A stretch of DNA of 59,852 nt from Phycisphaerales bacterium (GCA_029268515.1 JAQWNP010000015.1:1-59852), one strand, 5' to 3'. Positions 17,776-26,508 are shown, counted from the first letter of the stretch. Made by a program: numbers and translations. The notes: a model not told the origin generated them from the letters alone.

Positions 17776-18152
17776 CAGTGCGTCTCCTCACTTGCTAGAA
17801 ATTCATCGTTGAAATAACTTCCACAATTCCGAGACAAGGATATTATTCACGAACACTTTCGTCAAGTATCACAAACCCATACCAGCCATACTCAAGACGA
17901 CGCTCACATTTGCCTCCTCTCAGGCTGCAAAAAGAGCCTTACATGCGCCCAGACCGGGTAAGGCAGATTCTGGATAATGCCAGAAACCAAGCTGGCTCAA
18001 CGTCGATAGTCGATATCGCAGGCATTGCTTCATAGAGATCTTTTACCTGCTCTCAACAGATACTCGCTCTTGATTATCATTCAACCTCAGCTTGAAATCT
18101 GTTCCTACTGGTGCAAGCCCACACAGGAACCAATAAAAGGAAGCCGAACACG
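17776..18152. other. 377-bp divergent intergenic region with clustered hairpins
   Basis: The region lies between two divergent genes. Two adjacent perfect stems are visible: GCCTTAC/GTAAGGC (17937-17943 with 17959-17965) and TTCTGG/CCAGAA (17969-17974 with 17981-17986). A competing AGGCT/AGCCT pairing precedes them. This could be a leader of the SMP-30 gene or a small RNA. I recognise no known riboswitch. Confidence 0.35.
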
Positions 18153-19088
18153 ATGGTCGTTATAGAGTCGCACACCGATGAAGTTTGGAAGTTAGTCGAT
18201 CAAGAAGCCACTCTTGAGAAGGTTGCAACTGACTGTGCTTTTACAGAAGGTCCTATTTGGCATCCGAAGCAACAATGCCTTCTGTTTTCTGATATTCCTA
18301 ATAATGCGCGTTGCAAGTACACGCCTGATGGACAAATGGTTACGACACGCCAACCATCAAATAAATGTAATGGCATGACCTATGACACAGATCTAAACCT
18401 GATCGTTTGCGAACATCTGACTTCGTCATTGGTCATGGAGTCTCCAGACGGAACTCGTAGCGTTCTTGCCTCTCACTATGAAGGCAAGCAGCTCAATAGT
18501 CCCAATGATGTGTGCATACGAGCTGATGGATCGATCTACTTTTCAGATCCGTCCTATGGACGAATGCCTGTCTTTGGTGAAGAACGCGAGCAGGAGCTGG
18601 ATTTTCAAGGCGTCTTTCGAGTGTCACCCCATGGCGGCGAGATCGAACTGGTCGTCGAACGTGACGCCTACGAACAACCCAATGGCCTCTGTTTCTCTCC
18701 TGACGAATCATTGATGTACATCGCCGATTCCCCCAGAGCTCTTATTGATGTCTACGAGGTCAGTAGTGACGGAAGTCTCAGCAACCGCCAACGCTTTGCG
18801 CAGCACATCGGTAACGGCCAAATGGAAGGCGGCATCCCTGATGGCATGAAATGTGACGAGTTCGGCAATATCTGGGTCAGTGGCCCGAAAGGCTTTTGGA
18901 TATTCAATAAAGGTGGCCAGCACATTGGCACGCTTCACATACCAGAACACGCCACCAATCTTCATTGGGGTGGTCCAGACTGGCATACCTTATATATAGC
19001 TGCAAACACCTCGATCTATGCGCTACGTACCTTGGTCGGACCGCATAAAGAGGCCTTTATGGGCTCGTCGTTCTACGCAAACCATTGA
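18153..19088 (+). CDS. SMP-30/gluconolactonase-family lactonase
   Basis: About 311 residues, no signal peptide, forming a six-bladed propeller with a divalent metal. Family signatures include FTEGPIWHPKQQCLLFSDI (metal Glu), SNKCNGMTYD, NSPNDVCIRADGSIYFSDPSYG (metal Asn), EQPNGLCFSPDES and GIPDGMKCDEFGNIWVSG (metal Asp). Such enzymes open sugar or other lactones. The start ATG 18153 (AAGGA about 11 bases upstream) is preferred to the GTG at 18111. No sugar dehydrogenase is beside it, so the substrate is open. Confidence 0.9.
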   Translation: MVVIESHTDEVWKLVDQEATLEKVATDCAFTEGPIWHPKQQCLLFSDIPNNARCKYTPDGQMVTTRQPSNKCNGMTYDTDLNLIVCEHLTSSLVMESPDGTRSVLASHYEGKQLNSPNDVCIRADGSIYFSDPSYGRMPVFGEEREQELDFQGVFRVSPHGGEIELVVERDAYEQPNGLCFSPDESLMYIADSPRALIDVYEVSSDGSLSNRQRFAQHIGNGQMEGGIPDGMKCDEFGNIWVSGPKGFWIFNKGGQHIGTLHIPEHATNLHWGGPDWHTLYIAANTSIYALRTLVGPHKEAFMGSSFYANH

Positions 19089-19178
19089 CCACGCCGCGTT
19101 CGGACAGCTCCCCATCCCTCAAGGCCAATAGTGTGCTTTTTCAGGCAGAAAGACGACTTTTTTCTCTAGGAGCCCAGG

Positions 19179-19278
19179 CTGTTGCCCCATCCAGGCCCCT
19201 CTTACGCGGTACCCCATAGAGCAAGGGTTTCTTTCGGCAGCAAACCTGCCGACAAACTCACAGAATGGGAGCAACCGA
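19179..19278 (+). promoter_or_regulatory. Conserved 100-base leader of beta-helix gene 1
   Basis: This leader matches 21041-21140 with six differences that I count. It contains the hairpin TCGGCAG-CAAAC-CTGCCGA (19234-19252) and a possible ACCC/GGGT pairing (19211-19214 with 19225-19228) that becomes ACCT/AGGT in the other copy. The Shine-Dalgarno GGGAG (19267-19271) is well placed. Conserved pairing suggests a structured 5' UTR. Confidence 0.5.
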
Positions 19279-20844
19279 ATGAAGACCGACAAATACATCA
19301 AGAGCATTGCGATCTCACTAGCGGCATCGGCAAGCTTGGGTATCGCGACCACAGCCATGGCAGACACGATCGTCGTGGATTGTATGGGTAGTGGCGACTA
19401 CGAAACACTTCAAGAGGCCGCTGATGCGGCCGAATCTGGTGACACCATCAACGTGCTTCCATGCACATACGTAGTTGACCACGTAGATGGGGATGTGTTG
19501 ATCGAATCCAAACAACTTCACATTGTCTCAACCGATGGCCCACAGACGACGTTCATCGAGGTTGATAAAATATTTTCCCTCATTGTCTCTGGTATCGGTC
19601 CAGATGTCAGCTTAGAGGGATTTACAATTCGCCAAAGCGATGCTGGCGCTCAGAACGCTGTCAGACAATTTGCTGGCGAGCTAACAATTACCAACTGTAT
19701 CTTTGCTGACAATGGACGATTTGCTGATAACGGTGGTGCTATTTACGCTACTGACTTTGATCAGTTATGGGTCCAGTCCACACGCTTCGAGAGCAATCAT
19801 GCCTCTCGAGGTGGCGCAATCTATGCAAAAGATGCCAATGAGCAAGGATATGTGGCGATCAGTTTCTGTGTTTTCGTCTCTAATGAGGCCATCAACACTG
19901 GCGGGGCCCTGCATCTAAAAGATACGTCTTTTGATGTCTTCCGGTGCCGCTTCAAAGACAATAAAGCTACCACTAATTCTGGTGGAGCGATCTACTACAG
20001 CACCGAAGAACCAAATCACGACGCCAGTATATCTGACTCACTATTCAATAAGAACACCGCTGAAAACAATGGAGGCGCGATATTAATTTCTAGCTCTAAA
20101 ACATCAGTAATCACTGAAAATTGCAGCTTTAAGAAAAACTCGACGACTGCACACGACTCGTATGGTGGCGCCGTCCAGGTCGAACATTCTTATAGCCGAT
20201 TCTACAACTGCTCTTTTAAAAATAATCAAAGTTACTATGCTGGCGCTATTGACGTCTATTCGAGTGAATCTTCCTTAGTGTCGTGCGACTTTGAAAAGAA
20301 TAAATCACTTAATGGTGCTGGTGCTCTCAATGTCGAGGAAGCAACAGCTTCACTCGAAGATGTTACGTTTGCAAAAAATAACGCCGGCGACGGCTGGGGT
20401 GGTGGCGCCTATTCCTGGTGGTCAACAGTAGAATTTACTAACGTAAGATTTTCTAAAAACAAGGCCATTCAGGGCGGAGGCCTTTTCACACAACTCTCTG
20501 ATGTTATCTTTGATGACGGACTTCTAGAAAAGAACAAAGCGACGAATTTTGTCGAGGGCTCTGAGAACATTGGCGGTGCTATTTACATGATTACTACAAC
20601 CATAAACTTGAAGAACCTCGAAGTCTTGAAAAACAAGACTGGAGAATCGATCGGTGGTATCAGCCTCACTAGCTGTGCTGGCATAATCGGCAAGTGCACG
20701 ATTGAAGACAATCAAGACCACGGCCTTAAGTTGGTTGACTCCCCTACCGTTGAGATCAAGAAAACCACTTCTTGTGGCAATGACGCCAAGGACATCAAGG
20801 GTGATTACATTGACGAAGGTGACAACACCTTCTGCAAAGAGTGA
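19279..20844 (+). CDS. Secreted right-handed beta-helix protein, copy 1
   Basis: 521 residues: signal peptide (ISLAASASLGIATTAMA), then a pectate-lyase-like or Pmp-like parallel beta-helix built from about 20-25-residue coils. Coils carry repeated GGAIY, GGALH or GGAI tripeptides and FxxNxA steps (FADNGGAIYA, FESNHASRGGAIYA, FNKNTAENNGGAIL). The N-terminal segment TIVVDCMGSGDYETLQEAADAAESGDTI-type motif is the cap common to planctomycete beta-helix proteins, and the C terminus (SCGNDAKDIKG...TFCKE) is a Cys-paired cap. No catalytic residues stand out. It probably acts as a surface or matrix protein. It is the upstream member of a tandem pair. Confidence 0.88.
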   Translation: MKTDKYIKSIAISLAASASLGIATTAMADTIVVDCMGSGDYETLQEAADAAESGDTINVLPCTYVVDHVDGDVLIESKQLHIVSTDGPQTTFIEVDKIFSLIVSGIGPDVSLEGFTIRQSDAGAQNAVRQFAGELTITNCIFADNGRFADNGGAIYATDFDQLWVQSTRFESNHASRGGAIYAKDANEQGYVAISFCVFVSNEAINTGGALHLKDTSFDVFRCRFKDNKATTNSGGAIYYSTEEPNHDASISDSLFNKNTAENNGGAILISSSKTSVITENCSFKKNSTTAHDSYGGAVQVEHSYSRFYNCSFKNNQSYYAGAIDVYSSESSLVSCDFEKNKSLNGAGALNVEEATASLEDVTFAKNNAGDGWGGGAYSWWSTVEFTNVRFSKNKAIQGGGLFTQLSDVIFDDGLLEKNKATNFVEGSENIGGAIYMITTTINLKNLEVLKNKTGESIGGISLTSCAGIIGKCTIEDNQDHGLKLVDSPTVEIKKTTSCGNDAKDIKGDYIDEGDNTFCKE

Positions 20845-20947
20845 TCAGCACAAACTGATTGCTCAATCAAGAACTTGATTCCTCACGCAGCCCGGCCCTC
20901 AAGGCCGGGCTGTTTCGTACATAAGCCAAGCCCCCTGAAATCTATAG
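20685..20947 (+). repeat. 263-bp near-identical 3' segment, copy 1
   Basis: Covers the last about 53 codons, the stop and the terminator of copy 1. It matches 22583-22845 with four differences that I count, far closer than the central coding region. This points to recent gene conversion or unequal recombination. Confidence 0.8.
20888..20912 (+). terminator. Rho-independent-type terminator, beta-helix gene 1
   Basis: CAGCCCGGCC-CTCAA-GGCCGGGCTG is a perfect 10-bp GC-rich stem followed by TTTC, 43 bases after the stop. An identical hairpin follows copy 2. Confidence 0.85.
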
Positions 20948-21040
20948 CCCCATACGGATTTCTGTCTCGATAAAGCTCCACAGGTCAAAGAAGTCGATCC
21001 ATAGATAAAAAAATGGCGTTTTTGGCCCTTGAAGCCGAGA

Positions 21041-21140
21041 CTGTTGCCCCATCCAGGCCCCTCTTACGCGGTACCTCATAGAGCAAAGGTTTCTTTAGGC
21101 AGCAAGCCTGCCGACAAACTCACAAAATGGGAGTAACCGA
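21041..21140 (+). promoter_or_regulatory. Conserved 100-base leader of beta-helix gene 2
   Basis: Counterpart of 19179-19278. Two of the six differences (C to T at 21076, G to A at 21087) keep the proposed 4-bp stem intact (ACCT with AGGT). The other hairpin here is shortened to GGCAG-CAAGC-CTGCC. Confidence 0.5.
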
Positions 21141-22742
21141 ATGAATACCGACAAATACATCAGGAGCACAGCTATATCTTTAGCGGCATCGGCGAGCTTG
21201 GCTGTAGCGGGCACCTCTCTCGCGGGACCACCCAGTTTGGATATAACGTTCCTGTCCGCCGACACGATTGTTGTCGATTGCATGGGTAGTGGCGACTATG
21301 AAACCCTGCAAGAGGCTGTTGATGCCGCCGAATCGGGTGACACGATCAGTGTCCTTCCCTGCACATACTTCGTTGACAGCATAGACAAGAATGTAGATAT
21401 CGACTCAAAGCAACTTCACATTGTCTCAACAGAGGGCCCTGACACAACATTCATCCAAATTGATAAAACGTTTACCATACTCGTAGACGGTGTTTCGCCT
21501 CAGCTGACACTTGAAGGATTCACGATTAGTCAAACCGTCATAGCTACGAATAGTGCTGTTAACCTACTCGCTGGTGAGCTGACTATAGACACGTGCCACT
21601 TTATCGATAATGGCTCAATTGGTAGTTTAGGCGGTGCCATCTATGCTAGTAATTTCGATGGCCTCGTCGTCGTAGACTCATACTTTAAGAACAACTATGC
21701 AACATATGGCGGCGCCATCTACGCAGAAGATTCCAATCCAGATGCCGTTCTTGAGATCGATCAAACTCAATTTATCTCGAATCAGGCCTCTGTAGCAGGA
21801 GGCGCTCTGTTTTTTGACGATTCGCCTTTTTTGATTACCAACGCTGATTTTAAAGGTAACGACGCTGCTAGTAGTGATGGTGGCGCGATCTTCATCGGAG
21901 ATACTAAATTCAGATTTATGACGGGTATACATGACACGGAATTCAAGAAAAATACTGCCGCAGACAATGGTGGAGCTGTGTCAATATATGACAGTGCGAG
22001 CGAGGTATTTTTCCGTCATTGCAAGTTCAATAAGAACTCGGTGAGCAGGCCTGGCTCGTATGGTGGCGCTGTACAGCTTCAATATTCTTCTGCCCACTTC
22101 GAAGAGTGTCTGTTCAGCCAGAACACGAGTGAGTTTGGTGGCGCCATCGACGTCTATACGAGTACCGCTTTCTTCTTCTCGAGCGATTTCAAGAAGAACT
22201 CCGCGAACGAAAACGCTGGCGCCATCAACATCGAAGAAGCCATGGCTTCATTCGAAGATGTTAGGTTTGTGAAAAATAACGTCGTTTACGGCACGGGCGG
22301 TGGCGCCAATTGCGATTGGGCAACAGTAGAATTCAATAACGTGAGCTTTTCAAAAAACAAGGCTTTCGAGGGTGGAGGCCTCTTCGCAGACACCTCTGAC
22401 GTTACCTTTGAGAACGGACTTCTAGAAAAGAACAAAGCGACGACCTTACTTGCAGGCCACGAAAACATTGGCGGTGCCATTTCCATGATTGACACCTCCA
22501 TACACTTCAAAGATCTCGAAGTTTTAAAAAACAAGACTGCACAATCGATCGGTGGCATCAGCCTCGTGAGCTGTACTGGTAAAATCGGCAAGTGCACGAT
22601 TGAAGACAATCAAGACCACGGCCTTAAGCTGGTTGACTCCCCTACCGTTGAGATCAAGAAAACCACTTCTTGTGGCAATGACGCCAAGGACATCAAGGGT
22701 GATTACATTGACAAAGGTGACAACACCTTCTGCAAAGAGTGA
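21141..22742 (+). CDS. Secreted right-handed beta-helix protein, copy 2
   Basis: 533 residues, homologous to the preceding gene over its whole length, with a signal peptide (ISLAASASLAVAGTSLAGP) and the same cap (SADTIVVDCMGSGDYETLQ). Coils again carry GGAIY/GGAL tripeptides. Both ends are almost identical to copy 1 at the DNA level, whereas the central coils have diverged in sequence and slightly in length. The gene carries its own leader and terminator, so the two copies can be transcribed independently. A surface or matrix role is inferred; no enzymatic motif is seen. Confidence 0.88.
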   Translation: MNTDKYIRSTAISLAASASLAVAGTSLAGPPSLDITFLSADTIVVDCMGSGDYETLQEAVDAAESGDTISVLPCTYFVDSIDKNVDIDSKQLHIVSTEGPDTTFIQIDKTFTILVDGVSPQLTLEGFTISQTVIATNSAVNLLAGELTIDTCHFIDNGSIGSLGGAIYASNFDGLVVVDSYFKNNYATYGGAIYAEDSNPDAVLEIDQTQFISNQASVAGGALFFDDSPFLITNADFKGNDAASSDGGAIFIGDTKFRFMTGIHDTEFKKNTAADNGGAVSIYDSASEVFFRHCKFNKNSVSRPGSYGGAVQLQYSSAHFEECLFSQNTSEFGGAIDVYTSTAFFFSSDFKKNSANENAGAINIEEAMASFEDVRFVKNNVVYGTGGGANCDWATVEFNNVSFSKNKAFEGGGLFADTSDVTFENGLLEKNKATTLLAGHENIGGAISMIDTSIHFKDLEVLKNKTAQSIGGISLVSCTGKIGKCTIEDNQDHGLKLVDSPTVEIKKTTSCGNDAKDIKGDYIDKGDNTFCKE

Positions 22743-22845
22743 TCCGCACAAACTGATTGCTCAATCAAGAACGTGATTCCTCACGCAGCCCGGCCCTCAA
22801 GGCCGGGCTGTTTCGTACATAAGCCAAGCCCCCTGAAATCTATAG
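22583..22845 (+). repeat. 263-bp near-identical 3' segment, copy 2
   Basis: Counterpart of 20685-20947, at a constant offset of 1898 bp. The 5' ends of the two genes are offset by 1862 bp; the 36-bp difference equals the 12 extra residues of copy 2. Confidence 0.8.
22786..22810 (+). terminator. Rho-independent-type terminator, beta-helix gene 2
   Basis: Identical 10-bp stem (CAGCCCGGCC/GGCCGGGCTG, loop CTCAA) followed by TTTC. Confidence 0.85.
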
Positions 22846-23224
22846 CTCTGTACCGTTTTCTATTTCAATGAAGGCGATGAAGATGTAAATCAGCTGATCC
22901 ATAGATCCAACAAAGGAAACGCCGGGTGGGCCGAAAGGCCCAAGATCCTGGTGATCTGATGCCACTGCTTCACCAATAACCTCGTATCTGGACCTTGAAA
23001 GGCCTTAAACCATCAGTAGGTTTGGCAATTCCTCCATCAATTACGACCTTTGTGAAGCCAGATCGAGTACTGTGTGGGGCTTGATCAGACGCCACTGGCA
23101 GAATCAGATGTGATTCTGACCGCGGGGGGAGGCGCTCTGTGTAGTACACAAGGTGAATTTAATCACATTCACAATATCCCCCCGCCAGGCTTTTTAAGCC
23201 ACTCTTAATACGGATCTAAAAACA
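22811..23224 (+). promoter_or_regulatory. Highly structured leader upstream of the DEAD-box gene
   Basis: About 410 bases without a gene but with dense helices: GGGCC-GAAA-GGCCC (22928-22941, GNRA tetraloop), AGATC/GATCT (22943-22957), CAGAATCA-GATG-TGATTCTG (23099-23118), then an outer stem GCGGGGGGA (23122-23130) with TCCCCCCGC (23177-23185) that encloses TGTG/CACA (23138-23150) and GTGAAT/ATTCAC (23153-23172), resembling a three-way junction. GGCTT/AAGCC follows at 23189-23200, 25 bases before the ATG. Helicase mRNAs often carry autoregulatory leaders; that role is inferred here. Confidence 0.6.
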
Positions 23225-25000
23225 ATGAGCTTCTCCGCACTGCAACTTGCAGAGCCTATCGTTCGTGCAGTCACAGACAAAGGCTATATCTCCGCTACCG
23301 AAATTCAAACCGCTGCGATACCACCTGCTTTGGCAGGGCGTGATATTCTCGGCACGGCTCAAACAGGCACGGGAAAAACCTGCGCCTTTGCACTGCCTAT
23401 CCTGCAGCGCCTTGCCGATCCCAAAAATCGAGAACAGAATCAAGATCTGAACCAACGGCGTCCCAATAAATATGGACGCAGAGCCCAGCCAAGAGCGGCT
23501 CGCGCACTGGTGCTTTGCCCCACCCGAGAACTGGCGACGCAAATCCATGAGAGCTTCGTTGATTATGGACGCAATCTCAAACTCAACTTTAGTGTCATCT
23601 ATGGCGGTGTCAGCCAATACCATCAAACCCGTTCAATTCGCCAAGGCGTAGATGTACTCATCGCAACACCTGGTCGTCTCAAAGATCTGTATGACCAGGG
23701 CATTGTTGACCTGTCCAAGATTGAGACGCTCGTTCTAGATGAATCTGATCGCATGCTTGACATGGGATTTATCACCGACATCCGGAAGCTTGTAACGCTC
23801 ATTCCTGAAAAACATCAAACGATGCTTTTTTCAGCGACCATCTCAAAGAATATTAGGCAACTCGCTAATGATCTTCTTTGTGATCCCGTTGTCATTGAAA
23901 CAGCACCAGAGGCAACAACTGTAGACACAATCAAACAACGTTTTTTCAAGGTCAAACAAGAAGCCAAGGGCCAACTTCTAATCTCGCTGATTAATAATGA
24001 GCAATTTGAACGCGCTTTAATTTTCACTCGTACGAAATACAAAGCCGATCGCGTTACACAATGGCTACGCCGATCTGGCATCAATGCTGATGCGATTCAC
24101 TCAAATAAAACTCAGGCAGCTCGAAATAATGCGATGAACGACTTTCGCAGAGGCAAAATACATGTGCTAGTCGCAACTGATATTGCCTCACGCGGAATTG
24201 ATGTAGATCAGATTTCTCATGTCATTAACTTTGACATGCCTATCGATCCTGAAACATATGTCCATCGTATTGGCCGCACTGCTCGTGCTGGCGCCAGTGG
24301 CATTGCGATTACATTCTGTGAGCCAGGCCAGAAGCGGATGCTCCAGTCAATTGAACGTAGGGCTGACATACAACTCGCACCTTTTGAACCGCTACCGGAG
24401 CTCGAGAAGCTTGCCCATCAAGAGGACCGGCCAGGCCAATCTCGCTCTTCACGTGATCATCGAGAAGAGAAACAGAGAACAGGACGTCGAGATCAACGCG
24501 ATACACAATCGCGTGATCGAAACAGCAGACATAAAAAGTCAGCAAGTTCCTTCTCCAAGGTTGGCTACAAACCACGCGATGAGCGTGATGGTGATAGCCA
24601 ACAGCAACGCCCTTTCAAGAAGAAGTTCAAAAAGTCCTACGGAACGTTTGCCAAGGGTGGCTACAAACCACGCGATGAGCGCGATGGCGACAACCAACAG
24701 CAACGCCCTTTCAAGAAGAAGTTCAAGAAGTCAGCAGGCTCCTTTGCAAAGGGTGGCTACAAACCACGCGATGAGCGCGATGGCGACAGCCAGCAGCAAC
24801 GCCCTTTCAAGAAGAAGTTCAAGAAGTCAGCAGGCTCCTTTGCCAAGGGTGGCTACAAACCACGTGACGAGCGCGATGGCAACAACCAGCAGCAACGCCC
24901 CTTCAAGAAGAAGTTCAAGAAGAACGGAACAACTCAGTTTAAGTCTGGCGGCTACCCCAAAGGCCAAGGCAAAAGAAAGTCAATGGCTCAGTCCTCATAA
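23225..25000 (+). CDS. DEAD-box RNA helicase, RhlE-like, with repeat tail
   Basis: 591 residues. Helicase motifs are in order: Q motif with F and SATEIQ, AQTGTGKT (45-52), PTRELA, TPGRL, motif II as DESD (172-175) instead of DEAD, SAT, IFTRTK, DIASRGIDV and HRIGRTARAG. The core resembles RhlE, used in ribosome assembly and RNA turnover at low temperature. After about residue 400 the tail is basic and disordered, with RSSRDHREEK-type residues and four near-identical 32-residue repeats (GYKPRDERDGD...RPFKKKFKK), probably an RNA-binding tether. The start ATG follows a structured leader with no strong Shine-Dalgarno sequence. Confidence 0.93.
   Translation: MSFSALQLAEPIVRAVTDKGYISATEIQTAAIPPALAGRDILGTAQTGTGKTCAFALPILQRLADPKNREQNQDLNQRRPNKYGRRAQPRAARALVLCPTRELATQIHESFVDYGRNLKLNFSVIYGGVSQYHQTRSIRQGVDVLIATPGRLKDLYDQGIVDLSKIETLVLDESDRMLDMGFITDIRKLVTLIPEKHQTMLFSATISKNIRQLANDLLCDPVVIETAPEATTVDTIKQRFFKVKQEAKGQLLISLINNEQFERALIFTRTKYKADRVTQWLRRSGINADAIHSNKTQAARNNAMNDFRRGKIHVLVATDIASRGIDVDQISHVINFDMPIDPETYVHRIGRTARAGASGIAITFCEPGQKRMLQSIERRADIQLAPFEPLPELEKLAHQEDRPGQSRSSRDHREEKQRTGRRDQRDTQSRDRNSRHKKSASSFSKVGYKPRDERDGDSQQQRPFKKKFKKSYGTFAKGGYKPRDERDGDNQQQRPFKKKFKKSAGSFAKGGYKPRDERDGDSQQQRPFKKKFKKSAGSFAKGGYKPRDERDGNNQQQRPFKKKFKKNGTTQFKSGGYPKGQGKRKSMAQSS
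24563..24946 (+). repeat. Four 96-bp tandem repeats in the helicase tail
   Basis: Units begin at 24563, 24659, 24755 and 24851. Each encodes 32 residues starting GYKPRDERDG and ending in a Lys/Phe-rich stretch. DNA identity is very high, so copy number is likely to vary between strains. Confidence 0.9.
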
Positions 25001-25116
25001 TTTCAGGGCACAATAGAGAAGGCTATCTGACCTCTTTTGAGGCCGCTGATCTATTGCAATATCTGCTCTGCCGTGCTGAACACCTCTACCCGCTCGAAAA
25101 CCAATCTGCACCATAT

Positions 25117-26133
25117 TTAGGAAGTCGTCGCCTTAGATTGGTTCTTGTTTCTTAAAAACGCAGCTGCTACCAGCTGCCGAGTAAAACCTTTATGCCCCGC
25201 TGGATCCAACGAGAGACAAATATCAGCTGCGCCATAATCCGCCGGCGGATAGTAGATGCCACAATTCGCATTAATCTCAAGCATAAATGGCGTGCCACTT
25301 TTGTCGACGCGAAGATCACATCGAGCAAAGCTTGCTGCCTTCAGTTGCACGAAAAATTTTGCGCATTCATCTCGAAGTCTGGCCGCAAGGACTGGATCTG
25401 GAACGGCAAAAGAAGAGAGACCTTCATATTCAACCCACTTTAGATCAGAGTGCTTAAAACTCTCTCCTTCAGGAAACTTATATTGTGCCGGCGTATAGGT
25501 TGTCGGGTTCCTTGGATCTTCAGGATTCTCTGCCAACAGCACCGTACATTCAATACCGGCTATGTATTCCTCAATGAGTGCTGCACCGTGGCGAGACATA
25601 ATCTTTTTTGCCTGAATGCGCAAGCCAGCTGAAGTTTTTACGCGTGAACGACGACTCAAATCAACACTTGCATAGCTGCTGTAGTGCTTCACAAACAGAG
25701 GAAACTTTAGTGTGGCAGCAGCACGCTCTACATCCTCAGTAGTGCGAGCCAGCACATAGTTCGGTGTCGCAATTCCCAAGGCATAACAGGCCTCCTTCAT
25801 TTCGACACGGCTTGGTTCATAACATTCTGAGGTTGCACCAGTGAATGGAACTCCAGCCTTCTCTAACGCATGTATCACCTCAATACCCGGTAGATCTTGA
25901 TCTGCGGCACCGTCACAAAGGTTAAAAAAGACATCATATTCATTTGATGCAATGAGTTTTTCTACCTGATTGACAGATGCTTCTTTACCAACAAGTGTGG
26001 CAACATGCCACAGAGCTTCTGGCATAAAAGGCCTCGGATCACATGGCCAGTCATCCTCCGGAAAAGGAGCAGCATCAAGCTCCTGAGTTGTGAGAAGACA
26101 TATGCGTAAGTTGTCAAGGTCAACGGTCGTCAT
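25117..26133 (-). CDS. ATP-grasp ligase, D-Ala-D-Ala ligase-like
   Basis: 338 residues. The N-terminal Rossmann-like domain has FNLCDGAADQDLPGIEV, similar to the substrate domain of D-Ala-D-Ala ligases. The ATP-grasp part follows with GVPFTGATSECYEPSRVEMKEA, the ATP-binding Lys in FPLFVKHY, IEEYIAGIECTVLL and the metal-binding end LEINANCGIYYPP. It lacks close similarity to Ddl and is not in a cell-wall cluster, so it probably joins another amino acid or peptide. It lies downstream of the molybdenum hydroxylase operon on the same strand after a 111-bp gap. Confidence 0.83.
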   Translation of the reverse strand: MTTVDLDNLRICLLTTQELDAAPFPEDDWPCDPRPFMPEALWHVATLVGKEASVNQVEKLIASNEYDVFFNLCDGAADQDLPGIEVIHALEKAGVPFTGATSECYEPSRVEMKEACYALGIATPNYVLARTTEDVERAAATLKFPLFVKHYSSYASVDLSRRSRVKTSAGLRIQAKKIMSRHGAALIEEYIAGIECTVLLAENPEDPRNPTTYTPAQYKFPEGESFKHSDLKWVEYEGLSSFAVPDPVLAARLRDECAKFFVQLKAASFARCDLRVDKSGTPFMLEINANCGIYYPPADYGAADICLSLDPAGHKGFTRQLVAAAFLRNKNQSKATTS

Positions 26134-26244
26134 TAGATTCGCACTTTAGCAAAACTGATTTGAGACTTCATGCAGAGTTGCCTGCAGTAAAAGATAGGTG
26201 CCCCATCTTCCTTTTACGTATCGGACCAGTTCACACCTAGAGGC

Positions 26245-26502
26245 TCATCTTTCTGAATCGCAATCATACTCACCCTCTATGGATACTGATCCATAGGTCA
26301 TGATCTGTGCCACTGTAGATCCAAACGAGTGCGAAGGAAGCTCTTGCCCACTGGTCAATTTAACCTGCCATACATTTGGCAATTCCGCGATGAGCTGCCG
26401 ACACCATACTGAGTCAAAAGCGTTTCCAAGCAGTAGGTTCTCTGGAACAAAATTCCAGTCAGTCTGATCAGACTTCGCGTGAACGTATTGCGTGGCGCTC
26501 AT
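26245..26502 (-). CDS. Small unrecognised protein in the xdh operon
   Basis: 85 residues, no signal peptide or membrane segment. It starts six bases after the mocA stop and has AAGAGA before its ATG, so it is probably co-transcribed with the hydroxylase genes. Its sequence (NVWQVKLTSGQELPSHSF...) is not from a family I recognise. An accessory role for the hydroxylase is only suggested by position. Confidence 0.6.
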   Translation of the reverse strand: MSATQYVHAKSDQTDWNFVPENLLLGNAFDSVWCRQLIAELPNVWQVKLTSGQELPSHSFGSTVAQIMTYGSVSIEGEYDCDSER

Positions 26503-26508
26503 TTTCTC

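Noticed and set aside
22954-23097. Two GCCACTG motifs suggesting a cobalamin riboswitch
   Set aside because: The B12 box and the other conserved blocks are absent and the downstream gene is a helicase.
24563-24946. Evenly spaced repeats considered as a CRISPR array
   Set aside because: Units are contiguous, in frame and translated; there are no variable spacers and no cas genes.
24219-25016. 265-codon open frame on the plus strand
   Set aside because: It lies inside the DEAD-box gene in another frame and stays open because of the 96-bp repeats and biased codons. The helicase motifs prove the other frame.
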